From: Methylotenera_A sp040387095
Lineage (GTDB): Bacteria > Pseudomonadota > Gammaproteobacteria > Burkholderiales > Methylophilaceae
Direction of reading: 5' to 3'
Assembly: GCA_040387095.1 (NCBI GenBank)
Contig: JAZKEJ010000024.1
Span: 1-41,533, forward strand
Length of the DNA stretch: 41,533 nucleotides
Shown here: positions 31,847-41,006 of the stretch, piece by piece
How the letters are laid out: each line of letters opens with the position of its first letter
Position numbering within the stretch: the first letter of the stretch is position 1
Translations under genes and position numbers: made by a program
Notes under the pieces: model-generated
What the model saw: the letters and a program-made list of their open reading frames with translations, nothing else
What the model was told of the DNA's origin: nothing
The model's database searches: none

Positions 31847-32953
31847 ATGCAAATAAAAAATATAACTTTCTACACACTTTTATTATCGCTTGCAGTAAGC
31901 GCTTGTGGCGATAACAAAGAGACATCCAGCGAACAAAGCTCTCCAAAACCGTCTTTGGTAACGGTGACACAAGTTAAAAACCACGCATTAGAAATTACTG
32001 AAGAATCGATTGGCTCGCTTGAGAGTTTGACCGATCCGGTCGTAGCAGCTGAAGTCGCAGCACGCGTGATTAATGTGCATGTTAACCCTGGTGATTCAGT
32101 AAAAAAAGGCCAATTGGTCGCAACTTTGGATGCCACCGATTTTGGCTTGCAACGTAATGAGGCACAAACTGAGGTGGCTCGTATAGAGGCTTTATTAACC
32201 AATCAAGATAAAATCGTGGCGCGCAACCAGGCCTTGGTTGACAAGAAATTTATCTCACAGATTACAGTTGATAATGATATTGCGCTGAAGAACTCACTCA
32301 AACAGCAATTAGAAGGTGCAAAAGCGCGCGTCGGTAGCATTAGTCACACCAGCAGTAAAACAAAAATTTATGCCCCTACCAGCGGAACAGTGGAAACAAA
32401 ATTGGCAGATACAGGTGATTTTGTGAAAATTGGCGATCCCATTATTCAAATCATTTCTAAACGGCGGTTACGCGCACACTTACCTTTTCCCGAACAAATT
32501 GCGGCAAAACTCAAACCTGGCCTAAAAGTGCGCCTGACCACGCCCACCACCCCAGAAATATTTAATACAGTCATTCAGGAATTAAAGCCAATGATTGCAG
32601 CAGACAGCCGCACGGTAGATGTGATTGCCGATGTATTTGATACAACTGGATGGCAACCGGGCGCCAGTGTCACGGGAACTGTTATTTTGGGCGAAAGAGG
32701 TATGGCAATGATGGTGCCAGAACAAAGTGTCATTTTGCGCCCTGCTGGCGAGGTGGTATATGTTGTGCGTAACGATAGAGCTTACCAGGCTATCGTCAAA
32801 ACCGGTTTGCGCAAAGATGGCATGATAGAGATAACCGACGGCGTTAATACAAATGACATCGTAGTCGTAGATGGTGCGGGCTTCTTAACCGATGATACTC
32901 CAGTAGCAATAAATGAAACGCTTTCTGAAAAAATTGTAACAACTTCAGATTAA
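31847..32953 (+). CDS. RND efflux adaptor (membrane fusion) lipoprotein
   Basis: The open frame begins at a TTG at 31805. The ATG at 31847 is the likely start because it gives a clean lipoprotein signal (QIKNITFYTLLLSLAVSAC, with lipobox VSAC). The 368-residue protein has the split lipoyl domain (VVAAEVAARVINVHVNPGDSVKKGQLVATLD and KIYAPTSGTVETKLADTGDFVKIGDPI). A coiled-coil hairpin lies between these halves, with a beta-barrel and a membrane-proximal domain after them. It joins the pump encoded 34 bp downstream to an outer-membrane channel. No channel gene or regulator is adjacent. Confidence 0.9.
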   Translation: MQIKNITFYTLLLSLAVSACGDNKETSSEQSSPKPSLVTVTQVKNHALEITEESIGSLESLTDPVVAAEVAARVINVHVNPGDSVKKGQLVATLDATDFGLQRNEAQTEVARIEALLTNQDKIVARNQALVDKKFISQITVDNDIALKNSLKQQLEGAKARVGSISHTSSKTKIYAPTSGTVETKLADTGDFVKIGDPIIQIISKRRLRAHLPFPEQIAAKLKPGLKVRLTTPTTPEIFNTVIQELKPMIAADSRTVDVIADVFDTTGWQPGASVTGTVILGERGMAMMVPEQSVILRPAGEVVYVVRNDRAYQAIVKTGLRKDGMIEITDGVNTNDIVVVDGAGFLTDDTPVAINETLSEKIVTTSD

Positions 32954-32987
32954 GCCTAGAAAAAAATTTAGAAAATAAAACCCATTC

Positions 32988-35900
32988 ATGTCCTTGCCCG
33001 AATTATCCATTAGACGCCACGTACTCGCATGGATGCTTTCGGGCATCATCGTTTTACTTGGCATTATTTCCTATCAGCGCATCGGCGTTGACCGTATTCC
33101 GTCAATCGATTTCCCAGTTATCTTAGTCACCACAACATTACGCGGCGCTAATCCAGACGTTATCGATGCCAGCATTTCCAGCGTGATTGAATCCTCGATC
33201 AACACTACGCCGGGCATTGAACACATTCAATCTTCCTCATCGCCAGGTGTTTCCAGCATCAGCATCACGTTTTCTCTGGATAAAGATATTGATGTCGCTT
33301 ACAACGAGGTACAAGCCAAGGTAAGTCAGATTCTGCGGCGCTTACCGGACGACACTGATCCGCCGATTGTGCAAAAAGTGGATACAAATGCTTCTGCAGT
33401 CATTTGGTTAGCTTTAAGTGGCGACCGCACCATACAACAGCTCAATTTATATGCTAACAATATTCTTAAAAAAAGATTTGAAACCATCAATGGTGTGGGT
33501 GAAGTGCTGATTGGCGGACGGCGTGATCGTGTCATTCGCGTCAACATCTCACCTGAACGCATGGCCGCACAAAAACTCACGGCAAATGATTTAATTTCTG
33601 CTTTTGCAAGAGAACATATCCAGTTGCCAGGCGGATTCTTAGTCAGCAACCAAGCCGAGCAGTTGTTAAAACTGGATCTGGAATTTCATAGCATTAAAGA
33701 CTTAAATGAATTGGTGATTGTGGCTAAATCCGGCGCTCCTATACGCCTGAAAGATGTTGCAACTATTGAAGATAGCATCACAGACAATCGTCAAGTAGCG
33801 CGTTACAACAGCAAAACTACGGTGGGCTTAGGCATAGTAAAAGTTGCAAATGCAAATACCGTTGCGATTATTAATGAAGTAGAACGGCGTTTAGACAAAG
33901 ATATTAGGCCGAACCTGCCAGCTGGCATGAGTCTGGATGTATCCACCAATGATTCTATTTTTATTAACCAAATGGTTGCCTCACTTAAAGAGCATTTAAT
34001 CGAAGGTACTCTTCTCGCTGCTTTCATCGTGTTTATTTTTCTGCGCTCTCTACGTTCCACTCTAATTATTGCTACGGCCATTCCCGTATCACTTTTAGCG
34101 GCCATTGCTGTCATGTATTTTTCAGGATACACCTTCAACTCCATGACGTTACTGGCACTGCTTTTACTGATTGGAGTAGTAGTAGATGATGCAATTGTTG
34201 TCTTAGAAAATATCCACCGCCATCGTCACCACTTAGACCCTAACCCAATGTCAGCCGCGTTGAACGGCTCTAACGAAGTTACTTTTGCAGTGATTGCCGC
34301 CTCACTCTCACTAGTATGTATTTTTGCCCCAGTGATTTTTATGGATGGCATTGTCGGCAAATTGTTTAAATCATTTGGCGTTGTGGTTACATTCGGCGTA
34401 TTGGCCTCGCTGTTTGTGTCATTAACACTCACGCCCATGCTGTGTTCGCGTTACTTAGATGTTAATACACAAGAAAACAGGTTTTACAGCGCCATCGGTA
34501 AGGTGTTAAATAAGCTGGATAATCAATATAAAAAGTTATTGAGTATGGCGCTGCATCACCGCGCTTTTGTGCTGGTATTCACCCTATTTTTTGTTGCAAT
34601 CAATGGCTTCTTGACGCTTAAATATGTCAATAAAGATTTTATTCCTGAAACAGATGAAGGAAGTTTTACCGTTATTGTCAAAACACCGCTTGGTTCTAGT
34701 TTGGCCTATACCGACTCACGCATGAAGTTAGTAGAAGCGGCGGTGGCAGCTCACAAAGATGAAGTCGCCAGTTACTTTTCTAATATTGGTACTGGTTCAC
34801 GTGGTCAGGTGAATCAGGGCAATATCAACGTGCGTTTAAAGCCTAAAACTGAGCGCAAAAAAAGCCAGCAAGTATTAATTAAAGAGCTTAAAAAAGAGTT
34901 TGAGTCCATCCCCGGTGTTCGCGCACTGCCATCTTCCAGCTCTATCGCACGCGGGCAACGCTCAGAGAAATTTCAATTTAATTTAACGGGCGATAACCTA
35001 CAAGAAATTGGTCGTATTTCCAAGCTAATGCAACAAGCACTTAGCAATAATCCGAGCATTGGAAAAGTCGATTTGGATGTGCAACTGGATTTACCTCAAC
35101 TAGAGATGAAAATTGATCGCGTGCGTGCTGCTACATTTGGCTTAAGTGCAAATGACATTGCAACGGCTGTCAGCCTGTATGCAGGCGGCATTGATGTAGC
35201 CAGATTCAATGACGATGTTGGTGATGGCCAACGTTATGATATTCGCATGAAAACTTCTGAGGGCGATTTGAGAAATGTGGCAGATTTAAGCAAAATATAC
35301 TTACGCAGTTCAAGCGGGGAACTGGTGCGTTTAGATGCCATCGCCAGCTTCAAGCAAGAGCTAGGCGCAGCGGTGATTGGCCGTTACGATTTACGCTATG
35401 CTGCCAACTTTTACGCCAATCCAAACGTACCATTGGGCGACGCTGTTGATATCCTTAATGAAACTGCAGCAAAAATAGTGCCGCCAAATTACAGCATTAA
35501 ATTAACCGGGCAAGCAGAAGAGTTTGGTAAAACCATTAAAAATGTAGGCTTTGTATTTTTGCTCGCATTTATCTTACTTTATATGGTTTTGGCCAGCCAG
35601 TTCAACTCGTTTATTCAACCATTCATCATCATGCTGGCGCAGCCGCTCGCGATTATTGGCGGTTTAATCGCACTGCTAATTTCAGGCGATACGCTCAATA
35701 TGTATTCGATGATTGGCCTGATATTGCTGATTGGCCTGGTCGCAAAAAATTCCATTTTGCTGGTGGACTTAACCAATCAATTACGTGAAAAAGGTGCCAA
35801 CATTAACGATGCGCTTAGAGAAGCCTGCCCGATTAGATTACGCCCTGTGGTGATGACCTCATTAACCATTATTTTAGCGCTATTACCTGCCGCACTTGGG

Positions 35901-36047
35901 CTTGGAGCAGGTAGTGAAACGAACAAGCCACTTTCAGTTGCCATTATCGGCGGCATGATTTCATCTACATTGCTCACTTTAGTTGTAGTGCCTGCGGCTT
36001 ATTCTTTGGTGATGAGTGGGTTGGATAGATTTAAGAAGCCTACCTAA
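32988..36047 (+). CDS. RND-type inner-membrane efflux pump (HAE1-like)
   Basis: This 1019-residue pump has twelve membrane helices and two large periplasmic loops in the usual RND layout. Proton-relay residues are visible: Asp400/Asp401 in VVVDDAIVVLENIHRH and Lys920 in LVAKNSILLVDL. Other markers are the N-terminal GVDRIPSIDFPVI, TTPGIEHIQSSSSPG and DFIPETDEGSF. It is coupled to the adaptor lipoprotein upstream. The substrate cannot be predicted; the small size and simple operon resemble pumps for organic compounds rather than metals. No clear terminator follows the gene. Confidence 0.94.
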   Translation: MSLPELSIRRHVLAWMLSGIIVLLGIISYQRIGVDRIPSIDFPVILVTTTLRGANPDVIDASISSVIESSINTTPGIEHIQSSSSPGVSSISITFSLDKDIDVAYNEVQAKVSQILRRLPDDTDPPIVQKVDTNASAVIWLALSGDRTIQQLNLYANNILKKRFETINGVGEVLIGGRRDRVIRVNISPERMAAQKLTANDLISAFAREHIQLPGGFLVSNQAEQLLKLDLEFHSIKDLNELVIVAKSGAPIRLKDVATIEDSITDNRQVARYNSKTTVGLGIVKVANANTVAIINEVERRLDKDIRPNLPAGMSLDVSTNDSIFINQMVASLKEHLIEGTLLAAFIVFIFLRSLRSTLIIATAIPVSLLAAIAVMYFSGYTFNSMTLLALLLLIGVVVDDAIVVLENIHRHRHHLDPNPMSAALNGSNEVTFAVIAASLSLVCIFAPVIFMDGIVGKLFKSFGVVVTFGVLASLFVSLTLTPMLCSRYLDVNTQENRFYSAIGKVLNKLDNQYKKLLSMALHHRAFVLVFTLFFVAINGFLTLKYVNKDFIPETDEGSFTVIVKTPLGSSLAYTDSRMKLVEAAVAAHKDEVASYFSNIGTGSRGQVNQGNINVRLKPKTERKKSQQVLIKELKKEFESIPGVRALPSSSSIARGQRSEKFQFNLTGDNLQEIGRISKLMQQALSNNPSIGKVDLDVQLDLPQLEMKIDRVRAATFGLSANDIATAVSLYAGGIDVARFNDDVGDGQRYDIRMKTSEGDLRNVADLSKIYLRSSSGELVRLDAIASFKQELGAAVIGRYDLRYAANFYANPNVPLGDAVDILNETAAKIVPPNYSIKLTGQAEEFGKTIKNVGFVFLLAFILLYMVLASQFNSFIQPFIIMLAQPLAIIGGLIALLISGDTLNMYSMIGLILLIGLVAKNSILLVDLTNQLREKGANINDALREACPIRLRPVVMTSLTIILALLPAALGLGAGSETNKPLSVAIIGGMISSTLLTLVVVPAAYSLVMSGLDRFKKPT

Positions 36048-36173
36048 AAGTTTACTCGCCTTAAACAGCTGCAACAGCCAACAAAAATCTATCATTTAAT
36101 TGATTTAAACTGGAATACGAATTCAAAATAATTAGCAGTACAAATTTTTCTAAACTGTGCTAAATTGAAGGTT

Positions 36174-36284
36174 ATGAAAAAATTATCTACTATAGTTATG
36201 TTGTTAAGCGTTCTTGCATTTACTGGCTGCCACCACTTTGGACATCATTGTCCGCCTGGCCAAGCTAAAAAAGGTAATTGTTAG
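36174..36284 (+). CDS. 36-residue lipoprotein with a His/Cys tail
   Basis: This tiny gene starts at the ATG at 36174 with GAAGG directly upstream. It encodes a signal peptide ending FTGC, a plausible lipobox with Cys19. The mature part is only about 18 residues, CHHFGHHCPPGQAKKGNC. Similar short secreted peptides with a CPPGxAKKGxC ending exist widely in proteobacteria, as I recall, but have no known function. Four His and three Cys (one lipidated) in 18 residues suggest metal binding. It lies 126 bp after the RND pump and may be expressed separately. The short distance between the purine-rich run and the ATG is a weak point. Confidence 0.6.
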   Translation: MKKLSTIVMLLSVLAFTGCHHFGHHCPPGQAKKGNC

Positions 36285-36286
36285 TT

Positions 36287-36509
36287 TTACTTAACAGTTA
36301 ACAGCCTCCTAAGTTCTATGCTTGGGACATAACTCGCTTTAGGTATATGAGTAACCATTATTTGGTCTGACTCAAATTTCTGGTTTTCTGTTTTCAGTTA
36401 GATTCAGATAATGCCAAACTATAGCTATTATCATCTCCATCTGACTTCCTAAATTTTTACTGGTTTTAAGCTCGCTAATTAATTTTGGTGTGGTTTTTTG
36501 ATTAGCCAC
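36287..36509 (-). pseudogene. Frame-broken small protein gene (unknown family)
   Basis: On the minus strand a frame from GTG at 36507-36509 reads VANQKTTPKLISELKTSKN and on to ENRKPEI, then stops at TGA (36372-36374). One base over, the reading continues as ESDQIMVTHIPKASY to ELRRLLTVK and ends at TAA (36287-36289). Removing one base from the GAAATTTGAG run near 36370-36380 joins them into a natural-looking 73-residue protein. It could be a decayed gene, a sequencing slip or, less likely, a +1 frameshift at ATT-TGA. I do not recognise the family. The rest of the 36285-36630 gap (36510-36630) holds only further coding-like scraps with stops and a 40-codon plus-strand frame (36516-36638) of no clear merit. 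Confidence 0.35.
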
Positions 36510-36630
36510 CTACATATGAAACACTTGTCTCATTCAATGCGGCAAAACTTCCAAGCTCATGCGACTGGGCTGAAAACCATTAAATCGGCAGTAACAGCCC
36601 GTCATGAGGTCATTAATAAAATTAAATTGG

Positions 36631-37161
36631 TTATTTAATCAACTTAGCCAAATACTCAAAGTTTAAGCCTACTACTTTGGGTTGCCAAAGCGCTGATTCA
36701 TTGGGAAATTCTTTAAACTCGCCCGTACGCACAAAGCCTAATCGCACGTAAAAATCGATGAGTTCGTTGCGAATGGAAATAACCGCCATATGAAAGCCCG
36801 CTACGCGCCACTGCCTGCATGTCATGGCTTCGGCTGCTTGAATAATTTCTGTGCCGTAACCGCGATTTTGCAAGCTTGGTTTGACGGCTATCATGCCAAA
36901 ATGTGCGGTACTTTTGCCTGCAATAATCTGTAACTCACAACAAATTGTGGCGACGATTTGGTCATTTAACACGCCGATTAACATAAATGCATCTTCGCGT
37001 TTAATCATGCTGGCAATTTCTTGCGTGGTAGTACGTAAGCCATCCAGCAAATCGGCCTCGGTTGTCCAGCCTGCGCGACTGCTTTCGCCGCGATAAGCGG
37101 AGTTAATCAGTGCGGCAATTTCTTGCGCATCGACTAGCTCGGCTTTGTGAAAATGTAGCAT
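36631..37161 (-). CDS. GNAT-family N-acetyltransferase
   Basis: This 176-residue acetyltransferase has the acetyl-CoA motif A at about residues 93-112 (GMIAVKPSLQNRGYGTEIIQ, with the R/Q-x-x-G-x-G/A pattern). A C-terminal NELIDFYVRLGFVRTGEF, typical of motif B, follows. The N-terminus carries the usual KAELVDAQEIAALINSAYRG helix. The substrate is unknown. It stands alone on the minus strand between the broken small gene and the symporter. A 129-bp gap on its upstream side holds a weak hairpin with a T run on the minus strand near 37210-37240 but no convincing promoter. Confidence 0.88.
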   Translation of the reverse strand: MLHFHKAELVDAQEIAALINSAYRGESSRAGWTTEADLLDGLRTTTQEIASMIKREDAFMLIGVLNDQIVATICCELQIIAGKSTAHFGMIAVKPSLQNRGYGTEIIQAAEAMTCRQWRVAGFHMAVISIRNELIDFYVRLGFVRTGEFKEFPNESALWQPKVVGLNFEYLAKLIK

Positions 37162-37290
37162 CCAGTAATCTTTTTGAAATTTAAAGTGATTTTGTAAGTA
37201 TGGGATTTTAATACAGGAAAAAACACAAAAACTGTGAAGATTCAGCTGTTCTGTTATTTGGTGAATAAAATGCCTGATTTAAAAATTAGC

Positions 37291-38526
37291 TTATTTTCGA
37301 TCAACCAGTTTTTGTACTACAAGGCTGCCAATCATATCGCCTTGCACATTCACGGTAGTTCGCAGGGTGTCCAGCAATCTATCTATCGGTAACAAAATCG
37401 CTATCGCCTCTACTGGTAAGCCCACACTTTGCAGCACCATCACCATCGTTACCATACCTGCACTTGGTATGCCTGGCGCGCCAATCGCGGCTATCATGGC
37501 GGTAAAGAATACAATTAATTGTTGGGTGAAATTAAGCTCTATGCCAACCAAGTTAGCAATAAATAATGCGGCGGCAGCTTCATACAGAGCAGTGCCATCC
37601 ATATTGACAGTGGCACCTAGCGGCACCACAAAACCCGCTATCTCTGGTTTAACGTGTAAATGTTGTATGGTGCAGCGCATGGTAACAGGCAGCGTGGCAG
37701 AGCTTGAACTCGTTGCGAATGCAGTGATAAGCGATTCACGCGCCGCGCGCCAGAACCATAATGGCATCTTACCGGTAATCAGGTATAAAAGTAGCGGCAA
37801 AATCACCACGCCATGTAGTAGAGTTGTGCCAACCACCAGAGTCATAAATTTTGCCATGGTACCAAGCACGGCCGTATCTTGAGTGGCAATCAGCTTGATT
37901 AATAATGCCGCGATGCCAAAAGGTGCTAACACCATAACCCAGCCGACGATGCGCATGGTAATTTCTAAGCCTTCTTGCAGTAACGCCAGGATATTTTTGT
38001 AACGGTCACCGCCCATCACCAAAGCAATTCCTAAAATCAAAGCAAAAATCACCACCGCCAGTACATTGCTATCTGCCAAAGCCGCAAATGGATTCATAAA
38101 TAACCCATGCAGAAACTGTGCAAAAAATTCTGGTAGCGGCAATTGCTGCGCTTTAAAGTTTTGCATCGCATCAGCAAAAAGCGATATTTCTAAACCAGCT
38201 CCAGGTTTGAAATAATTGCTGGCAGTTAAACCCAGCGTGATGGCAATCGTCGTCGTAAATGCAAAAAATACCAGCGTTGTAATCCACACGCGATGCATTT
38301 TCTGGTGTTGCCGCAAGTTAGCGATGCCTACCGCGATACTACAAAAAACCAGTGGAATCAAAATCATCTTGAGTAAATCGATAAACAAAGTACCGATTAA
38401 ACCAGATGCATAAAGCCCGCTTTGCACAAGTTGATGATTTGTGCCGAGCTGATGAAAATATATGCCAACTAGAATACCGACAATGGCGCCAAGCAAAATT
38501 TGTATATTGAGGCTAGGCGTTTTCAT
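37291..38526 (-). CDS. Dicarboxylate/amino acid:cation symporter (DAACS, GltP/DctA type)
   Basis: This 411-residue transporter has about eight helices and two re-entrant loops. The first loop carries the serine-rich SSSSATLPVT (about residue 274). The NMDGT-type motif is in GATVNMDGTALYEA (about 305), and the second loop has GAPGIPSAGMVTM (about 350). It takes up glutamate, aspartate or C4-dicarboxylates with Na+ or H+. Whether it is closer to GltP or DctA cannot be decided. It starts 11 bp after the RsmB-type gene and is probably cotranscribed with it, though no functional link is evident. Confidence 0.9.
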   Translation of the reverse strand: MKTPSLNIQILLGAIVGILVGIYFHQLGTNHQLVQSGLYASGLIGTLFIDLLKMILIPLVFCSIAVGIANLRQHQKMHRVWITTLVFFAFTTTIAITLGLTASNYFKPGAGLEISLFADAMQNFKAQQLPLPEFFAQFLHGLFMNPFAALADSNVLAVVIFALILGIALVMGGDRYKNILALLQEGLEITMRIVGWVMVLAPFGIAALLIKLIATQDTAVLGTMAKFMTLVVGTTLLHGVVILPLLLYLITGKMPLWFWRAARESLITAFATSSSSATLPVTMRCTIQHLHVKPEIAGFVVPLGATVNMDGTALYEAAAALFIANLVGIELNFTQQLIVFFTAMIAAIGAPGIPSAGMVTMVMVLQSVGLPVEAIAILLPIDRLLDTLRTTVNVQGDMIGSLVVQKLVDRK

Positions 38527-38537
38527 GTGAAATTACT

Positions 38538-40052
38538 TTAGTCGGCTTTGCTGACTTTACTGGTTTTAAGTTCAGCGCTTTTTGCAGTTTTAGCCATCGA
38601 TTTTTTGACGAGTTCTTTTTTCTTCGGAGCTGGCTTTTTAGCTTGTGGTTTTACTTCTGTTTCAATCTCAGATTCCGCTTCCTCTGCAACTGACGCTTTG
38701 ATATTTTCAATCAGTTCGGCCGCTTCCTGCACAATTTCCTGCGAAATTTTTACTGCGCCGTCCGCTCTGTCCGCTGGATTCACTTTTTCGAATACTGCCG
38801 CAAAAAAACCGTCAGTACCGTGCAAATGCGGCAGCAGTTTTAAATAGTTGCCAGTATCCAGATTAATCTGCTGGTGACTTAACACTTCATTAGCAGGAAT
38901 TAATTTAAAATCTGCATTGGTGGCTAAAAAAGCATCTGCAATCGCTTCATTTTCATCATTCAATAAACTGCAAGTGGCATAAATCAAACGGCCACCAACT
39001 TTTGTTAGTTTGGCCGCGCGCGCCAAAATGGCACTTTGTTTAATATTAAGTTCGGCGATATCCGCTTCTTCAAAACGCCATTTTAAATCGGGATTACGGC
39101 GCAAAGTGCCGAAACCACTGCATGGCGCGTCGACTAAAACCCGGTCAAACTTGCCGTTTAAGCGTTTTAATTTAGGGTCGGTTTCAGAGCTAATCACCTG
39201 TGCGTGCAAATTAGACAAACCTGAACGTTTAAGGCGTTTGCCTAGATTAAACAAGCGTTTTTCCGAAATATCAAAAGCATATAAACGCCCGGTATTTTTC
39301 ATCAACGCACCAATTGCCAGAGTTTTACCACCTGCGCCGGCACAAAAATCCGCCACCATCTGGCCACGTTTTGGCGCGACTAAGTACGCCAACAATTGAC
39401 TGCCTTCATCCTGCACTTCAATTTTTCCAGCTTCAAATAACACATGTCGGCTAATATTCAGCCGCGCACCCATACGGATACCAATCGGTGAATACGGCGT
39501 CACTTCAATCGTATTATCCTTAATGGTATTTTCGGCCAGCATGCGTGCCAACACTTCTTCGCGGCTGCCTTTAATCGTATTCACGCGTAAATCTAGCGCA
39601 GCTTGCTCAAACATGCTTCGGCAGATAGTCAATGCTTCAGCTTCACCATATTGCGCCACCAGCTTATCCCAAAGCCAATCGCGCACATCGGCTTGTACTG
39701 CTAATGGAAAATCTTGCGTAGATTTTGCTTTAATCGCATGTGCCCATTCGGTTTGCTGCTCATTTAAAATAAACTCTAACTCGCGAATGCTTTTACCCTG
39801 TACGCGCAAAAGCCACGCCAAAATCAATTTACGCGCATCATCCGGGTCATTAGCATCATTTGCCGTCACTGCACTTAAATAACGCAATCTACGCAAAACG
39901 CCATAGACACTTTCTGCTACAAATGCGCGATCTTTGGTGCCCAAATCGCGATTGTTGCGAAAAAACTCGCCTAATTTGGCATCTGCAGGATTATTAAAAT
40001 CCAATAGATTGGTGAGCAACATGGCCGCTTGGCGCAGTAAATTTGGAGTCAT
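38538..40052 (-). CDS. RsmB/NOP-family rRNA (cytosine-C5)-methyltransferase with Lys-rich tail
   Basis: This 504-residue protein has an RNA-binding NusB-like N-terminal region and a SAM-dependent RNA m5C methyltransferase core. The core shows VADFCAGAGGKTLAIGALM (SAM motif I) and DRVLVDAPCSGFGTLRRNPD with Cys311. YATCSLLNDENEA follows with the catalytic Cys361. The two cysteines are the hallmark of the RsmB/RsmF/NOP2 family. It may methylate 16S rRNA like RsmB, but RsmB orthology is not certain. After residue ~455 a Lys/Ala/Glu tail follows (KPQAKKPAPKKKELVKKSMA), similar in style to the TopA tail. It is upstream of the symporter gene by 11 bp. Confidence 0.88.
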   Translation of the reverse strand: MTPNLLRQAAMLLTNLLDFNNPADAKLGEFFRNNRDLGTKDRAFVAESVYGVLRRLRYLSAVTANDANDPDDARKLILAWLLRVQGKSIRELEFILNEQQTEWAHAIKAKSTQDFPLAVQADVRDWLWDKLVAQYGEAEALTICRSMFEQAALDLRVNTIKGSREEVLARMLAENTIKDNTIEVTPYSPIGIRMGARLNISRHVLFEAGKIEVQDEGSQLLAYLVAPKRGQMVADFCAGAGGKTLAIGALMKNTGRLYAFDISEKRLFNLGKRLKRSGLSNLHAQVISSETDPKLKRLNGKFDRVLVDAPCSGFGTLRRNPDLKWRFEEADIAELNIKQSAILARAAKLTKVGGRLIYATCSLLNDENEAIADAFLATNADFKLIPANEVLSHQQINLDTGNYLKLLPHLHGTDGFFAAVFEKVNPADRADGAVKISQEIVQEAAELIENIKASVAEEAESEIETEVKPQAKKPAPKKKELVKKSMAKTAKSAELKTSKVSKAD

Positions 40053-40160
40053 GGTTTAGCTTTTTTAAACAAATATTGAGTTAAGGTATGGTTTGTTGCT
40101 TGCTTGGTTCATAGCAGCTGGCGGCGCATGCATATTAATATGTATGTAGAACCGCAGAAA

Positions 40161-40209
40161 CAAAAACTACCAGCGCTGGTCTTTTTGTACTTGAGACTCG
40201 AATAGTCTC
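40161..40209 (-). terminator. Two hairpins between DUF3108 and the RsmB-type gene
   Basis: In minus-strand order, the first hairpin is GAGACT/AGTCTC (40193-40198 and 40204-40209). The second is built on the 12-bp palindrome ACCAGCGCTGGT, flanked by CAAAAA and TTTTTG (40161-40187). The T run (GTTTTTGTTT) after the second makes it a plausible terminator for the DUF3108 gene. The rest of the 164-bp gap includes another palindrome, CATATTAATATG (40131-40142), which could belong to the RsmB-type promoter. Confidence 0.5.
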
Positions 40210-40216
40210 TGCGATT

Positions 40217-40930
40217 TTATTGCACATTTATTTTGGTTAAAGTTTGCTCAAAATTAGCGCCATCTTCATCGATTAAGTTGTATTGCACAGGCAAATAGAA
40301 TTCATCTTCCGCCAGCCAAAGCTGTTTTTTATCATCACCCGCCGCAGGCGAATTGGCAATATGTAGTGTTTTGAAATCTTTGCCTGCTGAGTTTAATTTA
40401 AAATCGCGCGCAATGATTTTGTACTGATACTGATTGAGCTTTTTACCCGTGGTTAATGTGACGTTGATGGCATTTTGACCGACACGTGCTTTGGTCGGTT
40501 GCGTAAACATAAACTGGTAGGCGTAACTTAATAAATCTTGGGTACCTTTTTCTAAAGGCTGCGTTTTAACTGCGCCTTTTACCTGCATATTTAGTACATT
40601 TTTATCCCAATCAAAATCGCTGATAAGGGATTTCCTTTTATTATCACCTTGGTGCAATTCAAAATGCTTTGGCTTTAAACCGTCTTTAGTCACGCTGCCG
40701 TTGCTTAATAACTTGCGTTCACCGAGCAAAGCATACACGCCAACACCTTTAGTCACCGATTCGATTTTATACTGATCACCATCTTGACTGTAATTCTCGA
40801 CTACTTTGGCAAATAGTTTGCCATCACGTTTCAAGTCATATTCCAGTTGAATATTTTTTGGTGCGGCATGCGCAATTGCACCGCAAACTGCCAGACAGAA
40901 AAAAATAATCCATTGATTTTGCTTAAACAT
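40217..40930 (-). CDS. DUF3108-type periplasmic protein
   Basis: This 237-residue protein has a signal peptide (FKQNQWIIFFCLAVCGAIAHA, cleavage near residue 23). A beta-rich mature domain is typical of DUF3108: IQLEYDLKRDGKLFAKVVENY, DLLSYAYQFMFTQP, and KKQLWLAEDEFYLPVQYNLIDEDG near the end. The function is unknown; the fold suggests a lipoprotein-localisation-like half barrel, which is inference. It follows purM by 76 bp. In related genomes purN often sits between purM and this gene, but it is not here. Confidence 0.82.
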   Translation of the reverse strand: MFKQNQWIIFFCLAVCGAIAHAAPKNIQLEYDLKRDGKLFAKVVENYSQDGDQYKIESVTKGVGVYALLGERKLLSNGSVTKDGLKPKHFELHQGDNKRKSLISDFDWDKNVLNMQVKGAVKTQPLEKGTQDLLSYAYQFMFTQPTKARVGQNAINVTLTTGKKLNQYQYKIIARDFKLNSAGKDFKTLHIANSPAAGDDKKQLWLAEDEFYLPVQYNLIDEDGANFEQTLTKINVQ

Positions 40931-41006
40931 GATGTTTTTTCCAACTTGTTGAATGAAATTGTTTAACGCTTATCATCTATATGCGTTGTCATGCAGTATT
41001 GACAGG

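Noticed and set aside
36370..36380. AAATTTG as a programmed -1 frameshift heptamer in the broken small gene
   Set aside because: The heptamer is not in phase with the upstream frame, and joining the two frames needs +1, not -1.
36516..36638. 40-codon plus-strand frame starting MKHLSHSMRQ
   Set aside because: There is no Shine-Dalgarno sequence, it overlaps the GNAT stop, and the minus strand of the same stretch also reads as coding-like scraps; it cannot be supported as a gene.
37367..37882. 171-codon plus-strand frame opposite the symporter
   Set aside because: It is antisense to a well-conserved transporter core, with no ribosome-binding site or family motif.
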